DNA of 64,000 bases, taken from Ruegeria sp. R13_0 (lineage in GTDB: Bacteria; Pseudomonadota; Alphaproteobacteria; Rhodobacterales; Rhodobacteraceae). A model generated the notes under the pieces. It worked only from the letters and a program-made list of their open reading frames with translations, searched no databases and had not been told where the DNA came from. Below, in pieces: positions 9,334-16,911 of the stretch. Position numbers and translations under genes: made by a program. The stretch lies in the NCBI RefSeq assembly GCF_017743995.1, contig NZ_JAGHRB010000009.1, positions 184,492 through 248,491 on the forward strand. The letters are read 5' to 3'. The first letter of the stretch is position 1. The number at the start of each line of letters is the position of its first letter.

Positions 9334-9352
9334 TGTCCGCAATAATCGGACA
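9334..9352 (+). promoter_or_regulatory. Hairpin directly before the DEAD-box helicase start codon
   Basis: TGTCCG and CGGACA form a perfect 6-bp stem around the 7-base loop CAATAAT. The hairpin ends 3 bases before the ATG at 9356 and occupies the place where a Shine-Dalgarno site would sit; no GGAG-like sequence is visible. It may control translation initiation, for example with temperature, but that is inference. Confidence 0.4.
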
Positions 9353-9355
9353 TAC

Positions 9356-10729
9356 ATGACAAAGTTTACTGAACTGAACCTGAACCCGAAGGTCCTCAAA
9401 GCCATTGAGGAAGCCGGATACGAAACCCCCACTCCGATCCAGGAAGGCGCGATTCCACCCGCGCTTGAAGGGCGCGACGTTTTGGGCATTGCCCAGACCG
9501 GCACCGGGAAAACCGCAAGCTTCACGCTGCCGATGATCACCCTTCTGGCCCGTGGCCGCGCCCGTGCGCGGATGCCGCGTTCGCTGGTGCTGTGCCCGAC
9601 GCGGGAACTCGCCGCGCAGGTGGCCGAGAATTTCGACACCTATACCAAGCATCTGAAACTGACCAAGGCCCTTCTGATCGGCGGTGTCAGTTTCAAAGAG
9701 CAAGAGGCTCTGATCGATCGCGGCGTAGACGTTCTGATCGCCACTCCGGGCCGTCTGCTGGACCATTTCGAACGCGGCAAGCTGCTGCTGACCGGCGTGC
9801 AGATCATGGTCGTGGATGAGGCCGACCGGATGCTGGACATGGGCTTCATCCCCGATATCGAGCGCATCTTCTCACTGACGCCTTTCACCCGCCAGACGCT
9901 GTTCTTCTCGGCCACCATGGCCTCGGAGATTGAGCGGATCACCGACACCTTCCTGTCCGCCCCCGCCCGGATTGAGGTCGCTCGTCAGGCGACCGCGTCC
10001 GAGACGATTGAACAGGGCGTGGTGATGTTCAAAGGCGGTCGCCGGGATCGCGAAGCCAGCGGAAAACGCAAGGTTCTGCGCGCGCTGATCGACGCCGAGG
10101 GCGACAAATGCACCAACGCGATCATCTTCTGCAACCGTAAGACGGATGTTGATATCTGTGCGAAATCGCTGAAGAAATACGGCTATAACGCCGCCGCGAT
10201 CCATGGCGATCTGGACCAGTCGCAGCGGATGAAAACGCTGGACGGGTTCCGCGATGGGTCGCTGCGCCTGCTGGTTGCCTCGGACGTGGCGGCACGTGGT
10301 CTGGATATCCCGTCGGTTAGCCATGTGTTCAACTTCGACGTGCCCGGGCATGCCGAGGACTATGTTCACCGCATCGGCCGTACAGGCCGTGCCGGACGTG
10401 AAGGCAAAGCCGTGACGATCTGTTCGGGTCGTGACGAAAAGGCTCTGGATGCGATTGAGAAGTTGATCCAGAAGGAAATTCCGCGCCTCGACAACCCGGT
10501 CAAGGAAGAACCCAAGCCCGAGAAACCAATAGCCGAGAAGCCCGCCAAAGCTGCGGAAGGCAAGCGCAGCGAAGGCAAGCGCAGCGAAGGCAAGAAAGAG
10601 CGAGAGCCCCGCGAACCCAAGGGTCGCGGTCGTGGCCGCAAGGACGATCATGGCCCGGCCGTTGTCGGCATGGGCGATCATCTGCCCAGCTTCATCGCTC
10701 TCAGCTTTGATGAACGTCGCGCGGGCTAA
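9356..10729 (+). CDS. DEAD-box ATP-dependent RNA helicase, RhlE-type
   Basis: This helicase (457 residues) remodels structured RNA. In order: Q-motif (ELNLNPKVLKAIEEAGYETPTPIQ), motif I AQTGTGKT, Ib TPGR, II DEAD, III SAT, then motif IV onward with VASDVAARGLD and motif VI HRIGRTGRAG. The last 80 residues are low-complexity and charged (KPEKPIAEKPAKAAEGKRSE and so on), typical of RNA-binding tails in RhlE relatives. The start MTKFTELNL gives the normal N-terminus; the longer open frame runs through the leader hairpin and is not credible. It converges with the exporter gene 12 bases on. Confidence 0.95.
   Translation: MTKFTELNLNPKVLKAIEEAGYETPTPIQEGAIPPALEGRDVLGIAQTGTGKTASFTLPMITLLARGRARARMPRSLVLCPTRELAAQVAENFDTYTKHLKLTKALLIGGVSFKEQEALIDRGVDVLIATPGRLLDHFERGKLLLTGVQIMVVDEADRMLDMGFIPDIERIFSLTPFTRQTLFFSATMASEIERITDTFLSAPARIEVARQATASETIEQGVVMFKGGRRDREASGKRKVLRALIDAEGDKCTNAIIFCNRKTDVDICAKSLKKYGYNAAAIHGDLDQSQRMKTLDGFRDGSLRLLVASDVAARGLDIPSVSHVFNFDVPGHAEDYVHRIGRTGRAGREGKAVTICSGRDEKALDAIEKLIQKEIPRLDNPVKEEPKPEKPIAEKPAKAAEGKRSEGKRSEGKKEREPREPKGRGRGRKDDHGPAVVGMGDHLPSFIALSFDERRAG
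10556..10600 (+). repeat. 15-base tandem repeat inside the helicase tail
   Basis: GAAGGCAAGCGCAGC occurs twice in tandem (10556-10570, 10571-10585) and a third, diverged copy follows (GAAGGCAAGAAAGAG). It encodes the basic EGKRS units of the helicase tail. Slippage would change the tail length without shifting the frame. Confidence 0.8.
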
Positions 10730-10741
10730 TCACCCAGGCGC

Positions 10742-11644
10742 TTAGATCGACAGCACCAGCGCCAGAATCGACGCACCCAGCAACAGCATCCCGGCGATCT
10801 CGCGCCGGGTGATGGTCTCACGGAAAAACAGGGTCGAGGCAAGCAGGCTGAGCAATAACTCAACCTGTCCCAGTGCTTTGACATAGGCCGCGTTCTGCAA
10901 GGTGAAGGCGAAGAACCAGCAGAACGAACCGCAGAGACTGGTCAGGCCAACGAACACTCCGGTTCGGCGCGTATTCCACACCGCGCGCAACTCGGCCCGG
11001 TCGCGCCACAACAGCCAGATCCCCATGCTGACGAATTGAAACGTGACCACTGCAGCCAGCGTGACCAAAGCGCGAAACCACGCGTCGATATCGCCCAGCT
11101 CAAGCGACGCACCGCGATAACTGACCGAGGAGAAGGCGAATAACACCCCCGAGCCCAGCCCAAGTCGCGAGGCGCGATTGGTCAGATGCTGCCACCACGC
11201 CCCGTCCCCTCCGGGTGTTTTGGACAAAAGCAGCACCGCCAGCAGCCCCGCGACGATCGCACCCAACGCCCCGGTCGAGACCTGATCGCCCAGCACCACA
11301 AATCCAACGATCGCGGTTTGGATGACTTCGGTTTTCTTGAAGGTGATACCGACGGCAAAATTGCGCTGCTTGAACAGGGCGACCACACAGATCGTCGCAA
11401 GGATCTGCGATGTGCCGCCGATGATCGCGAACACCCAAAACCGCGCGGATAAATCTGGCAGGCTCAAGCCAGTGACCTGAATCGCCACGACCAGCCCCAA
11501 CAGGGCCAGAGGCAAGGAATAGGCAAAGCGCGCAAAGGTCGCCCCAGCCGCAGACAGTTTCACGCTGCTTAGCGATTTTTGCAGCATAAACCTGACCGTC
11601 TGAAAACCGGCGGCGGCGATGGTGATTGGAATCCATAGACTCAT
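10742..11644 (-). CDS. EamA/DMT-family membrane transporter
   Basis: This is a 300-residue integral membrane protein with about ten hydrophobic segments arranged as two EamA repeats, the architecture of drug/metabolite exporters. Clear segments include LPLALLGLVVAIQV, ALGAIVAGLLAVLLLS and IAGMLLLGASILALVLSI at the C-terminus. Substrate cannot be read from the sequence. It starts at ATG 11644, 21 bases downstream of the desaturase stop, so it may share that transcript. Its 3' end converges with the helicase. Confidence 0.88.
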   Translation of the reverse strand: MSLWIPITIAAAGFQTVRFMLQKSLSSVKLSAAGATFARFAYSLPLALLGLVVAIQVTGLSLPDLSARFWVFAIIGGTSQILATICVVALFKQRNFAVGITFKKTEVIQTAIVGFVVLGDQVSTGALGAIVAGLLAVLLLSKTPGGDGAWWQHLTNRASRLGLGSGVLFAFSSVSYRGASLELGDIDAWFRALVTLAAVVTFQFVSMGIWLLWRDRAELRAVWNTRRTGVFVGLTSLCGSFCWFFAFTLQNAAYVKALGQVELLLSLLASTLFFRETITRREIAGMLLLGASILALVLSI

Positions 11645-11665
11645 GAACTCCGTTCTGTCGCTAAA

Positions 11666-12559
11666 TCAGGGTTTTGGCCAGAGCGGATGCGGCACCGGGT
11701 CCTTTGCCCGCCAGAAATACGCCCTGAAGATCTCGGCATAGGATGCGTAGACATAGGCCTCGTTGCAGTCCTGATACCGCTCTTTTCCCGATTGATAGAG
11801 CGCGGGTAGTTCGTACCAGGGGGCCGATGGGTTCATATGATGAACCACGTGCAGGTTGTTGTTCAGAAACAAGAAAGCCAGAAAACCGCGATCTTCGACG
11901 ATCACCGTGCGGGCGCGTGATTTCTCATGCGCGCGGTGTTCAAGGAAGGTGCGGATCTTCACAAGGCCCAGCCCGATATAGGCCGACATGACATAGGCCC
12001 AAATCGGCATGGAGGAGTGCGCGACCACCCACAGAACCACCGCAACTCCGGGGATATGCAGCGCCCATGCAAGTGCGACCGAACGGTCTCCACGGATCAG
12101 GCTGTTCCATTCATCCCGCAGAAACATAACCTGCCCAATTGCAGGCCCCAACACCATACGCCCGAGCAGAGTGTTGTTGGCGGCAAGCAGCCTCTTTTGC
12201 CATCCAGACAGCTGCGCCCAGACCTTTGGGTCATGGTAGTTGCTCTCGGGGTCATCATAGGGATCTGTCAGGTTCGAATCCTGATGATGCGCAAGATGTA
12301 GGTCGCGAAACCGGTTGAACGGAATGAACAGGGTCAATGGCAGGGCCATCAGTGCCTCGTTCAGCCACTTGGTGCGAAACGGATGGCCATGCAATGCTTC
12401 ATGCGTCAGCGAAGAATGAAGGGCGGCGATCGCGCCCATCATCGGGATAGCAAGCGACAGGCTCCAACCCGCCACGTAGAAAGTGGCAATCAACCAGGCG
12501 GCGTAACATGCGGAGATCAGGGCCAATGTGCCCCATTCGGGCGTTTCAGCTTTCCCCAT
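11666..12559 (-). CDS. Membrane fatty acid desaturase-family protein
   Basis: The 297-residue protein belongs to the di-iron membrane desaturase/hydroxylase superfamily. Three histidine boxes are visible: HEALHGH (about residue 70), HLAHHQDS (about 106) and HVVHHMNP (about 240), with hydrophobic segments between. The substrate (acyl lipid, carotenoid or other) is not deducible. I take the start MGKAETPEW at 12559, which overlaps the DUF2061 stop by 14 bases and implies co-translation. A longer frame from 12601 would overlap more and lacks support. Confidence 0.9.
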   Translation of the reverse strand: MGKAETPEWGTLALISACYAAWLIATFYVAGWSLSLAIPMMGAIAALHSSLTHEALHGHPFRTKWLNEALMALPLTLFIPFNRFRDLHLAHHQDSNLTDPYDDPESNYHDPKVWAQLSGWQKRLLAANNTLLGRMVLGPAIGQVMFLRDEWNSLIRGDRSVALAWALHIPGVAVVLWVVAHSSMPIWAYVMSAYIGLGLVKIRTFLEHRAHEKSRARTVIVEDRGFLAFLFLNNNLHVVHHMNPSAPWYELPALYQSGKERYQDCNEAYVYASYAEIFRAYFWRAKDPVPHPLWPKP

Positions 12560-12755
12560 GACGCCCCCAGGAGATCCCGGCCCAGACCCGCTCATAGACA
12601 ATGTAAAGCGTCAGACCGATGGCGGTGTTGACCAGCGCCACCACGCCACCCACGGCAACCGACCCTGTGGCGATCAGGCCCACCAGAGTCATCATCACCA
12701 ACCCCATCACATTCCAAATGAGTGGCTTCACGACAGATCTTCGTCGCGTTTCCAT
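12546..12755 (-). CDS. Small DUF2061-family membrane protein
   Basis: These 69 residues match the DUF2061 pattern: an N-terminal KPLIWNVMG, two hydrophobic helices (VMMTLVGLIATGSVAVGGVV; ALVNTAIGLTLYIVYERVW), and the conserved ERVW near the end. The family is of unknown function and often sits beside unrelated membrane or lipid genes. It is the first gene of a leftward unit with the desaturase and possibly the exporter, divergent from an XRE regulator. Confidence 0.85.
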   Translation of the reverse strand: METRRRSVVKPLIWNVMGLVMMTLVGLIATGSVAVGGVVALVNTAIGLTLYIVYERVWAGISWGRHGES

Positions 12756-12824
12756 TCCGGACCCCGTTTTTTGTTGTTGTCACCAAAGCGTTACTCAACG
12801 GGCCGCGCGTTGGGAATTCTGAAT

Positions 12825-12855
12825 ATGATTAACAAAAATCATCAAAAGTGTTAAT
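12825..12855. promoter_or_regulatory. Candidate operator between desaturase operon and XRE regulator
   Basis: Two nested inverted repeats occur in the 109-base divergent region. ATGATT/AATCAT sits at 12825-12830 and 12837-12842 with 6 bases between. ATTAACA/TGTTAAT sits at 12828-12834 and 12849-12855. The area is markedly AT-rich and ends 9 bases before the regulator ATG, so the neighbouring HTH protein is the natural candidate to bind it. Binding is inferred. Confidence 0.45.
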
Positions 12856-12864
12856 TTTCATCAC

Positions 12865-13731
12865 ATGATAGATAAAATCGACAAACGAGTGCGCGCTGTG
12901 CAGTTTCGCCAGCGGCTTTCCCGCGCGATGGAGGACTCCGGTGTCAGCCAAAGCGCCCTCGCCCGACATATCGGTGTCGACCGCTCGACCGTATCACAGC
13001 TACTGACCGATGAGGGCGCCCGCCTGCCCAACGCCCATGTGGTCGGCAGTTGCGCCTCTGCTCTGGGCGTCTCGGCAGATTGGCTGCTGAGCCTGTCAGA
13101 TCGCCCCGAAAGCGCCGCCGAGCTGCTGGCCAGTTCTCTGACCATGACCGAGGCCCCCCGCGCCCTTGTCGATGAGCGTATTTTCCAATGGCATCAAGAG
13201 GCTGCGGGCTACAAAATCCGTTACGTGCCCGCCACCCTGCCCGATATGCTCAAGACCCGCGCCATACTCGAATGGGAATACGCCCCGCATTTGGGCCGCA
13301 CTGCGGATCAAGCCATAGGCGCGTCCGAGGATCGCCTGTCCTGGATGCGTAGCGCCCAGTCGGACTATGAGATCGCCATGCCTTTGTATGAAATCCGTAG
13401 CTTCGCACTCGGCACCGGCTACTACGAAGGCCTGCCCTTACCGGTCCGTCTGGAACAGATCGACCACCTTGTGGACCTCAGCGAGCAGCACTATCCCCGC
13501 TTGCGCATCTATCTGTTTGATGCCAAACGCCTGTATTCCGCGCCGGTCACGATATTTGGCCCGCTTCTTTGCGTCTTCTATGCGGGCAGCCACTATATGG
13601 CCTTCCGCGACCGCGACCGGATCGAGGTGTTCAGCCGGCATTTCGACACCCTGATCCGCGAGGCTGAGATGACCGCTCGCCGATTCCCGGTATACCTGCG
13701 CGGATTGCGGGCCGAGATTGCAAAGGTCTGA
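12865..13731 (+). CDS. XRE-family transcriptional regulator with large C-terminal domain
   Basis: This is a 288-residue regulator. Residues 15-80 form a Cro/CI-type helix-turn-helix (SQSALARHIGVDRSTVSQLL; ALGVSADWLLSLSD). The remaining 200 residues are an uncharacterised domain that may sense a ligand (DYEIAMPLYEIRSFALGTGYYEGLP; LRIYLFDAKRLYSAPVTIFG). It is divergent from the DUF2061-desaturase unit and probably controls it and itself through the AT-rich inverted repeats just upstream. The ligand is unknown. Confidence 0.88.
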   Translation: MIDKIDKRVRAVQFRQRLSRAMEDSGVSQSALARHIGVDRSTVSQLLTDEGARLPNAHVVGSCASALGVSADWLLSLSDRPESAAELLASSLTMTEAPRALVDERIFQWHQEAAGYKIRYVPATLPDMLKTRAILEWEYAPHLGRTADQAIGASEDRLSWMRSAQSDYEIAMPLYEIRSFALGTGYYEGLPLPVRLEQIDHLVDLSEQHYPRLRIYLFDAKRLYSAPVTIFGPLLCVFYAGSHYMAFRDRDRIEVFSRHFDTLIREAEMTARRFPVYLRGLRAEIAKV

Positions 13732-13811
13732 CGCCTCAAACGTGCGGTTTTTCAGATCCTATTGTATAGTGACACCGCGAACGCGCAGACACTCTACGGA
13801 GGATGATCAGA

Positions 13812-13994
13812 ATGGACGCACTACAAACCGCTCAATACGCACGCGCCCTCTATTCCGCGCATGGCGACAGGGCCGAGGCGGAAGCCGCTCAGAAGATGCG
13901 CGAATGTGAGGCCGCGGGAAACACGCAAGAGGCCAAAGATTGGCAGGCCGTCCGCCGCACAATCCGCCAGATCCGAGGCCCGAATCAAGGCTGA
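13812..13994 (+). CDS. Small conserved-looking hypothetical protein (60 aa)
   Basis: This is a short charged helical protein beginning MDALQTAQYARALYSAHGDR. I choose ATG 13812 over 13803 because GGAGG (13798-13802) lies 9 bases before 13812 but directly abuts 13803. It contains alternating Ala/Glu/Lys/Arg helices and no membrane segment. The Shine-Dalgarno site and compact composition argue that it is real. TATAGT around 13763 may be a -10 box. Function unknown. Confidence 0.7.
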   Translation: MDALQTAQYARALYSAHGDRAEAEAAQKMRECEAAGNTQEAKDWQAVRRTIRQIRGPNQG

Positions 13995-14138
13995 CGCCCT
14001 AGCTCTACGCGCTTGTAGCGCCATCAAAAACAACACGCTCCGCCCATCCGGTTAGCGGGCTGTTTCCGCTGGCCAGTAAATCGAAACAAGGTGCCCGGCC
14101 TTGTCTGATGGGCGGGCTCCAAACAATGGAATACCTGC

Positions 14139-14201
14139 CGTTTTCCGGGAAAAAACGTTTTCCCCAAGTTATACCCAGTTTTGACCAAAGTTTTCCCCAG
14201 G
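14139..14201 (+). promoter_or_regulatory. Repeated GTTTTCC motifs upstream of the GlxA-type regulator
   Basis: GTTTTCCCCAAG (14157-14168) and GTTTTCCCCAGG (14190-14201) are direct repeats 33 bases apart, about three helical turns. A shorter GTTTTCC lies at 14139. They occupy the otherwise empty 290-base region before the regulator at 14285, so they may be its own operators. No gene is visible between 13995 and 14284. Confidence 0.35.
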
Positions 14202-14284
14202 CTTCTCCCCGGATTCCGATTTGCGCAACCGCCGCCTCTGACGCAGCCTTGTGGAAACACTTGTCAGAATGCGAATCGAACTTG

Positions 14285-15265
14285 ATGAAATCCGCAAGAA
14301 ACATACTGCAACCGGAGCATCGTGCCCTGAAAACGGCTCTGTTGGTTCTGGATGAATGCAGCACGCTCAGCTTCGCCTCGGCCGTGGACCCGATGCGCGC
14401 CGCCAATCGTCTGGCCGATCGTCCGGCCTTTGATTGGGACTACGTGACCCCAACGGACGCGCCGGTGATGCTGACCAGCGCGCTCACCGTTCCCGGCATA
14501 CCGCTGGCCCGTCTGCAAAGCTGCGACCTGATGATTGTGGTTGCCGGATTTCAAATGGCCCGCCAAGCGACCCCTAGCCTTCTCGCGGGATTGCGGCGCA
14601 TCGCGGCCACGGGTGCCACCATAGCCGGCATAGACGGAGGGCCCTGGCTGCTGGCCGAGGCTGGTCTGCTCGATGGTCACAGCGCGACCACCCATTGGGA
14701 CGACCTTGACAGTTTCGCGAGCCGCTTTCCCAATGTCGATGTTCAGGCAACCCGCTTCGCAATCTCCGAAAACCGCCTGACCTCGGGCGGAGCGATACCC
14801 GCGGTCGAGATGATGCTGCACATCATCGCCGCACGTCATGGCGCAAGCTTTGCCGCACGTGTCTCGAACCAGTTCCTGTACGAAGGCGCTCCGGCCCAAA
14901 CCAAAACAGACGCCCCCAAGGCGAACCACCACTCCGCGCTGACGTCCAAAGCCAACAGCCTGATGGAGGCCGCCCTCGACGATCCGCTGCCACTAGCCCA
15001 TATCGCCGACAGATTGGGCACCAGCCCGCGCACCCTGCAGCAGCAGTTTCGCCTACGCCTGAACACCACGCCGCAGGACCACTACTTGCAGCTGCGCATG
15101 GCCGAGGCCCGCCGTCTGGTGACCGATACCGACATGTCCCTGATGGACGTGGCCCAAGCCACCGGCTTCACCTCGCAATCCAGCTTTGCCCGCGCCTTCC
15201 GCTTAGCCCACGGGTTGTCGGCCCGTGACCTCAGACAGGATAGCGCCCACCCCACCCATCACTGA
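14285..15265 (+). CDS. GlxA-family AraC-type transcriptional regulator
   Basis: The 326-residue regulator has two parts. Residues 20-190 form a DJ-1/PfpI-like amidotransferase fold (LLVLDECSTLSFASAVDPMRAANRL; the GG of AGIDGGPWLLAEAGLLDG). Residues 220-320 are an AraC-type double HTH (PLAHIADRLGTSPRTLQQQF; MSLMDVAQATGFTSQSSFARAF). In GlxA relatives the first domain usually senses a small nitrogenous compound such as a betaine or amino acid. I start at MKSARNILQ because the longer frame runs through the repeated GTTTTCC region. Confidence 0.88.
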   Translation: MKSARNILQPEHRALKTALLVLDECSTLSFASAVDPMRAANRLADRPAFDWDYVTPTDAPVMLTSALTVPGIPLARLQSCDLMIVVAGFQMARQATPSLLAGLRRIAATGATIAGIDGGPWLLAEAGLLDGHSATTHWDDLDSFASRFPNVDVQATRFAISENRLTSGGAIPAVEMMLHIIAARHGASFAARVSNQFLYEGAPAQTKTDAPKANHHSALTSKANSLMEAALDDPLPLAHIADRLGTSPRTLQQQFRLRLNTTPQDHYLQLRMAEARRLVTDTDMSLMDVAQATGFTSQSSFARAFRLAHGLSARDLRQDSAHPTHH

Positions 15266-15274
15266 CCGGATCCA

Positions 15275-15306
15275 CTTCATCTGGCCAAAAATATCCCGAG
15301 GGAGGC
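15275..15306 (+). repeat. 3'-UTR repeat, copy 1
   Basis: A CTTCATCTGGCCAAAAATAT-type sequence followed by CCC and GGAGG begins 10 bases after the regulator stop. Two related copies lie at 24079 and 59400, each just after a rightward gene and in the same orientation. It is followed by a GC-rich stretch with GGGCAGCGCCC that could fold. Confidence 0.65.
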
Positions 15307-15367
15307 GCGCGGCACGCGCGACGAGGGCAGCGCCCCCTGGATCGCTTCGGGAAAAACCCGAAACGTC

Positions 15368-16414
15368 TTAATACGGCATAGGATGCGCTTTGTGCGCCGC
15401 CTCGATCTCCGCCAGAACTTCATCGGACAAGCGCAGATCAACACCAGACAGGATATGCTCCAACTGCGCCACTGTTGTCGCGCCAAAGATGGCTGACATC
15501 ATGAATGGCCGAGTCCGGCACCATGCCAGCGCCATCAATGTCGGGTCCAGCCCATGCCGCGCGGCGATCTGCAAATAGACATCAACCGCATCAAACACCC
15601 GCTCGGATTTACGACCGCCTAATTCAGGTGACAGTGACATGCGCGAGGCTTCGGGAATAGCTCCGCCCTGATATTTGCCAGTCAGCAAGCCCGTTCCCAA
15701 AGGCGAAAACGCCATCAGCCCCACATCCTCATGAACGCTCAACTCGGCCATGTCCGTATCAAACAATCGGCACAGCAGCGAGTATTCGTTCTGAACCGAC
15801 GCCACCCGAGGGGCACCCATCTGCTCGGCCAGACGCAGCCATTGCGCCGTGCCCCAGGCACTTTCATTGGACAAACCAAAAGCCCGGATATTGCCCTTGT
15901 CGACCTGAACCTGAAGCGCCTCCAGACACTCCTGCATATTCTCAAGCACCTCATCGGTGTTGTGCCCCTTGGGCGAGAACGTCCAGTTCTGCCGGAACAT
16001 ATAGCTGCCGCGATTGGGCCAGTGAAACTGATAGAGGTCGATATAGTCGGTCTTCAAGCGCTTCAGTGAGCCCTCGATGGCCTCAGGAATCGTCTGAGCG
16101 GTGATCGGCGCGCCATCGCGGACAAAGCGAAGCCCCTCACCCGAGTGCTTGGTGGCCAGAACATAGTCGCCCCGGCGCGCGGCATTGGCCGCATTCCAGT
16201 TGCCAAGGATTTCCTCGGTCCGGCCAATCGTCTCTTTGGCGATCGGATTGACAGGGTACATCTCGGCGGCATCGACAAAATTGATCCCGGCTGCCAGCGC
16301 CAAATCCATCTGCGTATGCGCGTCTGCTTCCGAGGTTTGCGATCCGAATGTCATCGTCCCGAGACACAGATCAGACACCATGATACCGGTACGGCCCAAA
16401 GGCTTCATTTCCAT
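15368..16414 (-). CDS. Aldo/keto reductase, Tas-like
   Basis: The 348-residue NADPH-dependent aldo/keto reductase begins MEMKPLGRTGIMVSDLCLGT, with AGGAGAG upstream. Catalytic residues are recognisable: Asp and Tyr in FVDAAEMYPV, a Lys in YVLATKHSG, and the core GLSNESAWGTAQW and SPLGTGLLTGKY. The N-terminal insert around MYPVNPIAKETIGRTEEILG resembles the Tas subfamily. The substrate is unknown. The neighbouring holC gene is upstream on the same strand with a 34-base gap. Confidence 0.9.
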   Translation of the reverse strand: MEMKPLGRTGIMVSDLCLGTMTFGSQTSEADAHTQMDLALAAGINFVDAAEMYPVNPIAKETIGRTEEILGNWNAANAARRGDYVLATKHSGEGLRFVRDGAPITAQTIPEAIEGSLKRLKTDYIDLYQFHWPNRGSYMFRQNWTFSPKGHNTDEVLENMQECLEALQVQVDKGNIRAFGLSNESAWGTAQWLRLAEQMGAPRVASVQNEYSLLCRLFDTDMAELSVHEDVGLMAFSPLGTGLLTGKYQGGAIPEASRMSLSPELGGRKSERVFDAVDVYLQIAARHGLDPTLMALAWCRTRPFMMSAIFGATTVAQLEHILSGVDLRLSDEVLAEIEAAHKAHPMPY

Positions 16415-16448
16415 TTGTCGCTCTCCTGATTTCCGCAACAGCCGGGCG

Positions 16449-16907
16449 CTAGGCTTCGGCTTTCTTTTCCCAACGGCCCGATTCCTCGGACCAGTATTGC
16501 GCTGAACACCCCGCGCCGGTCAGCGCTTTCCACTGGCCGCGCGCATGTTGAACGGCCTCCATGTCGTTGCCGTCGAACAGAATGCAAACCCGATCCAGCG
16601 CGGCGACCTCATCCGGGTCAATCGCGGCCCCGTCCACCGCCATCACGCAACTGGCATCATTTGAGGCCTGCATGTCCGACGTCAGCAGGATCGGTTGCAT
16701 CGCATCATGCGCCCCACCGGCCCGTCCATGCGGCAGGAACCCGTCCTCAGGTCCCAACCACAGTTTTTCATCCAGCCAGTCCAGCCGCGCAGGATCAGTC
16801 CCCCGCACGGCGATTTTCCACCCGGCCTGACGCGCCTTGTCCAACAGGACCGGCAAAGTTTGCTCCAGCGGTTGACGGGTCAGGTGATAGAAATAGACGG
16901 CCCCCAT
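16449..16907 (-). CDS. holC: DNA polymerase III chi subunit
   Basis: HolC is the clamp-loader accessory protein that links polymerase III to SSB. The 152-residue protein shows the family features: MGAVYFYHL at the start, the DWLDEKLWLGPEDGFLPHG segment around residues 45-65, and PILLT further on. It starts 4 bases after the pepA stop, the common pepA-holC arrangement, and is very probably co-transcribed with pepA. Confidence 0.93.
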   Translation of the reverse strand: MGAVYFYHLTRQPLEQTLPVLLDKARQAGWKIAVRGTDPARLDWLDEKLWLGPEDGFLPHGRAGGAHDAMQPILLTSDMQASNDASCVMAVDGAAIDPDEVAALDRVCILFDGNDMEAVQHARGQWKALTGAGCSAQYWSEESGRWEKKAEA

Positions 16908-16911
16908 GGGT

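Noticed and set aside
14161..14180. DnaA-box-like TTATACCCA and GTTTTCCCC repeats as a replication origin
   Set aside because: Only one weak DnaA-like box with a mismatch and no AT-rich unwinding stretch or dnaA/parA genes; more likely operator sites.
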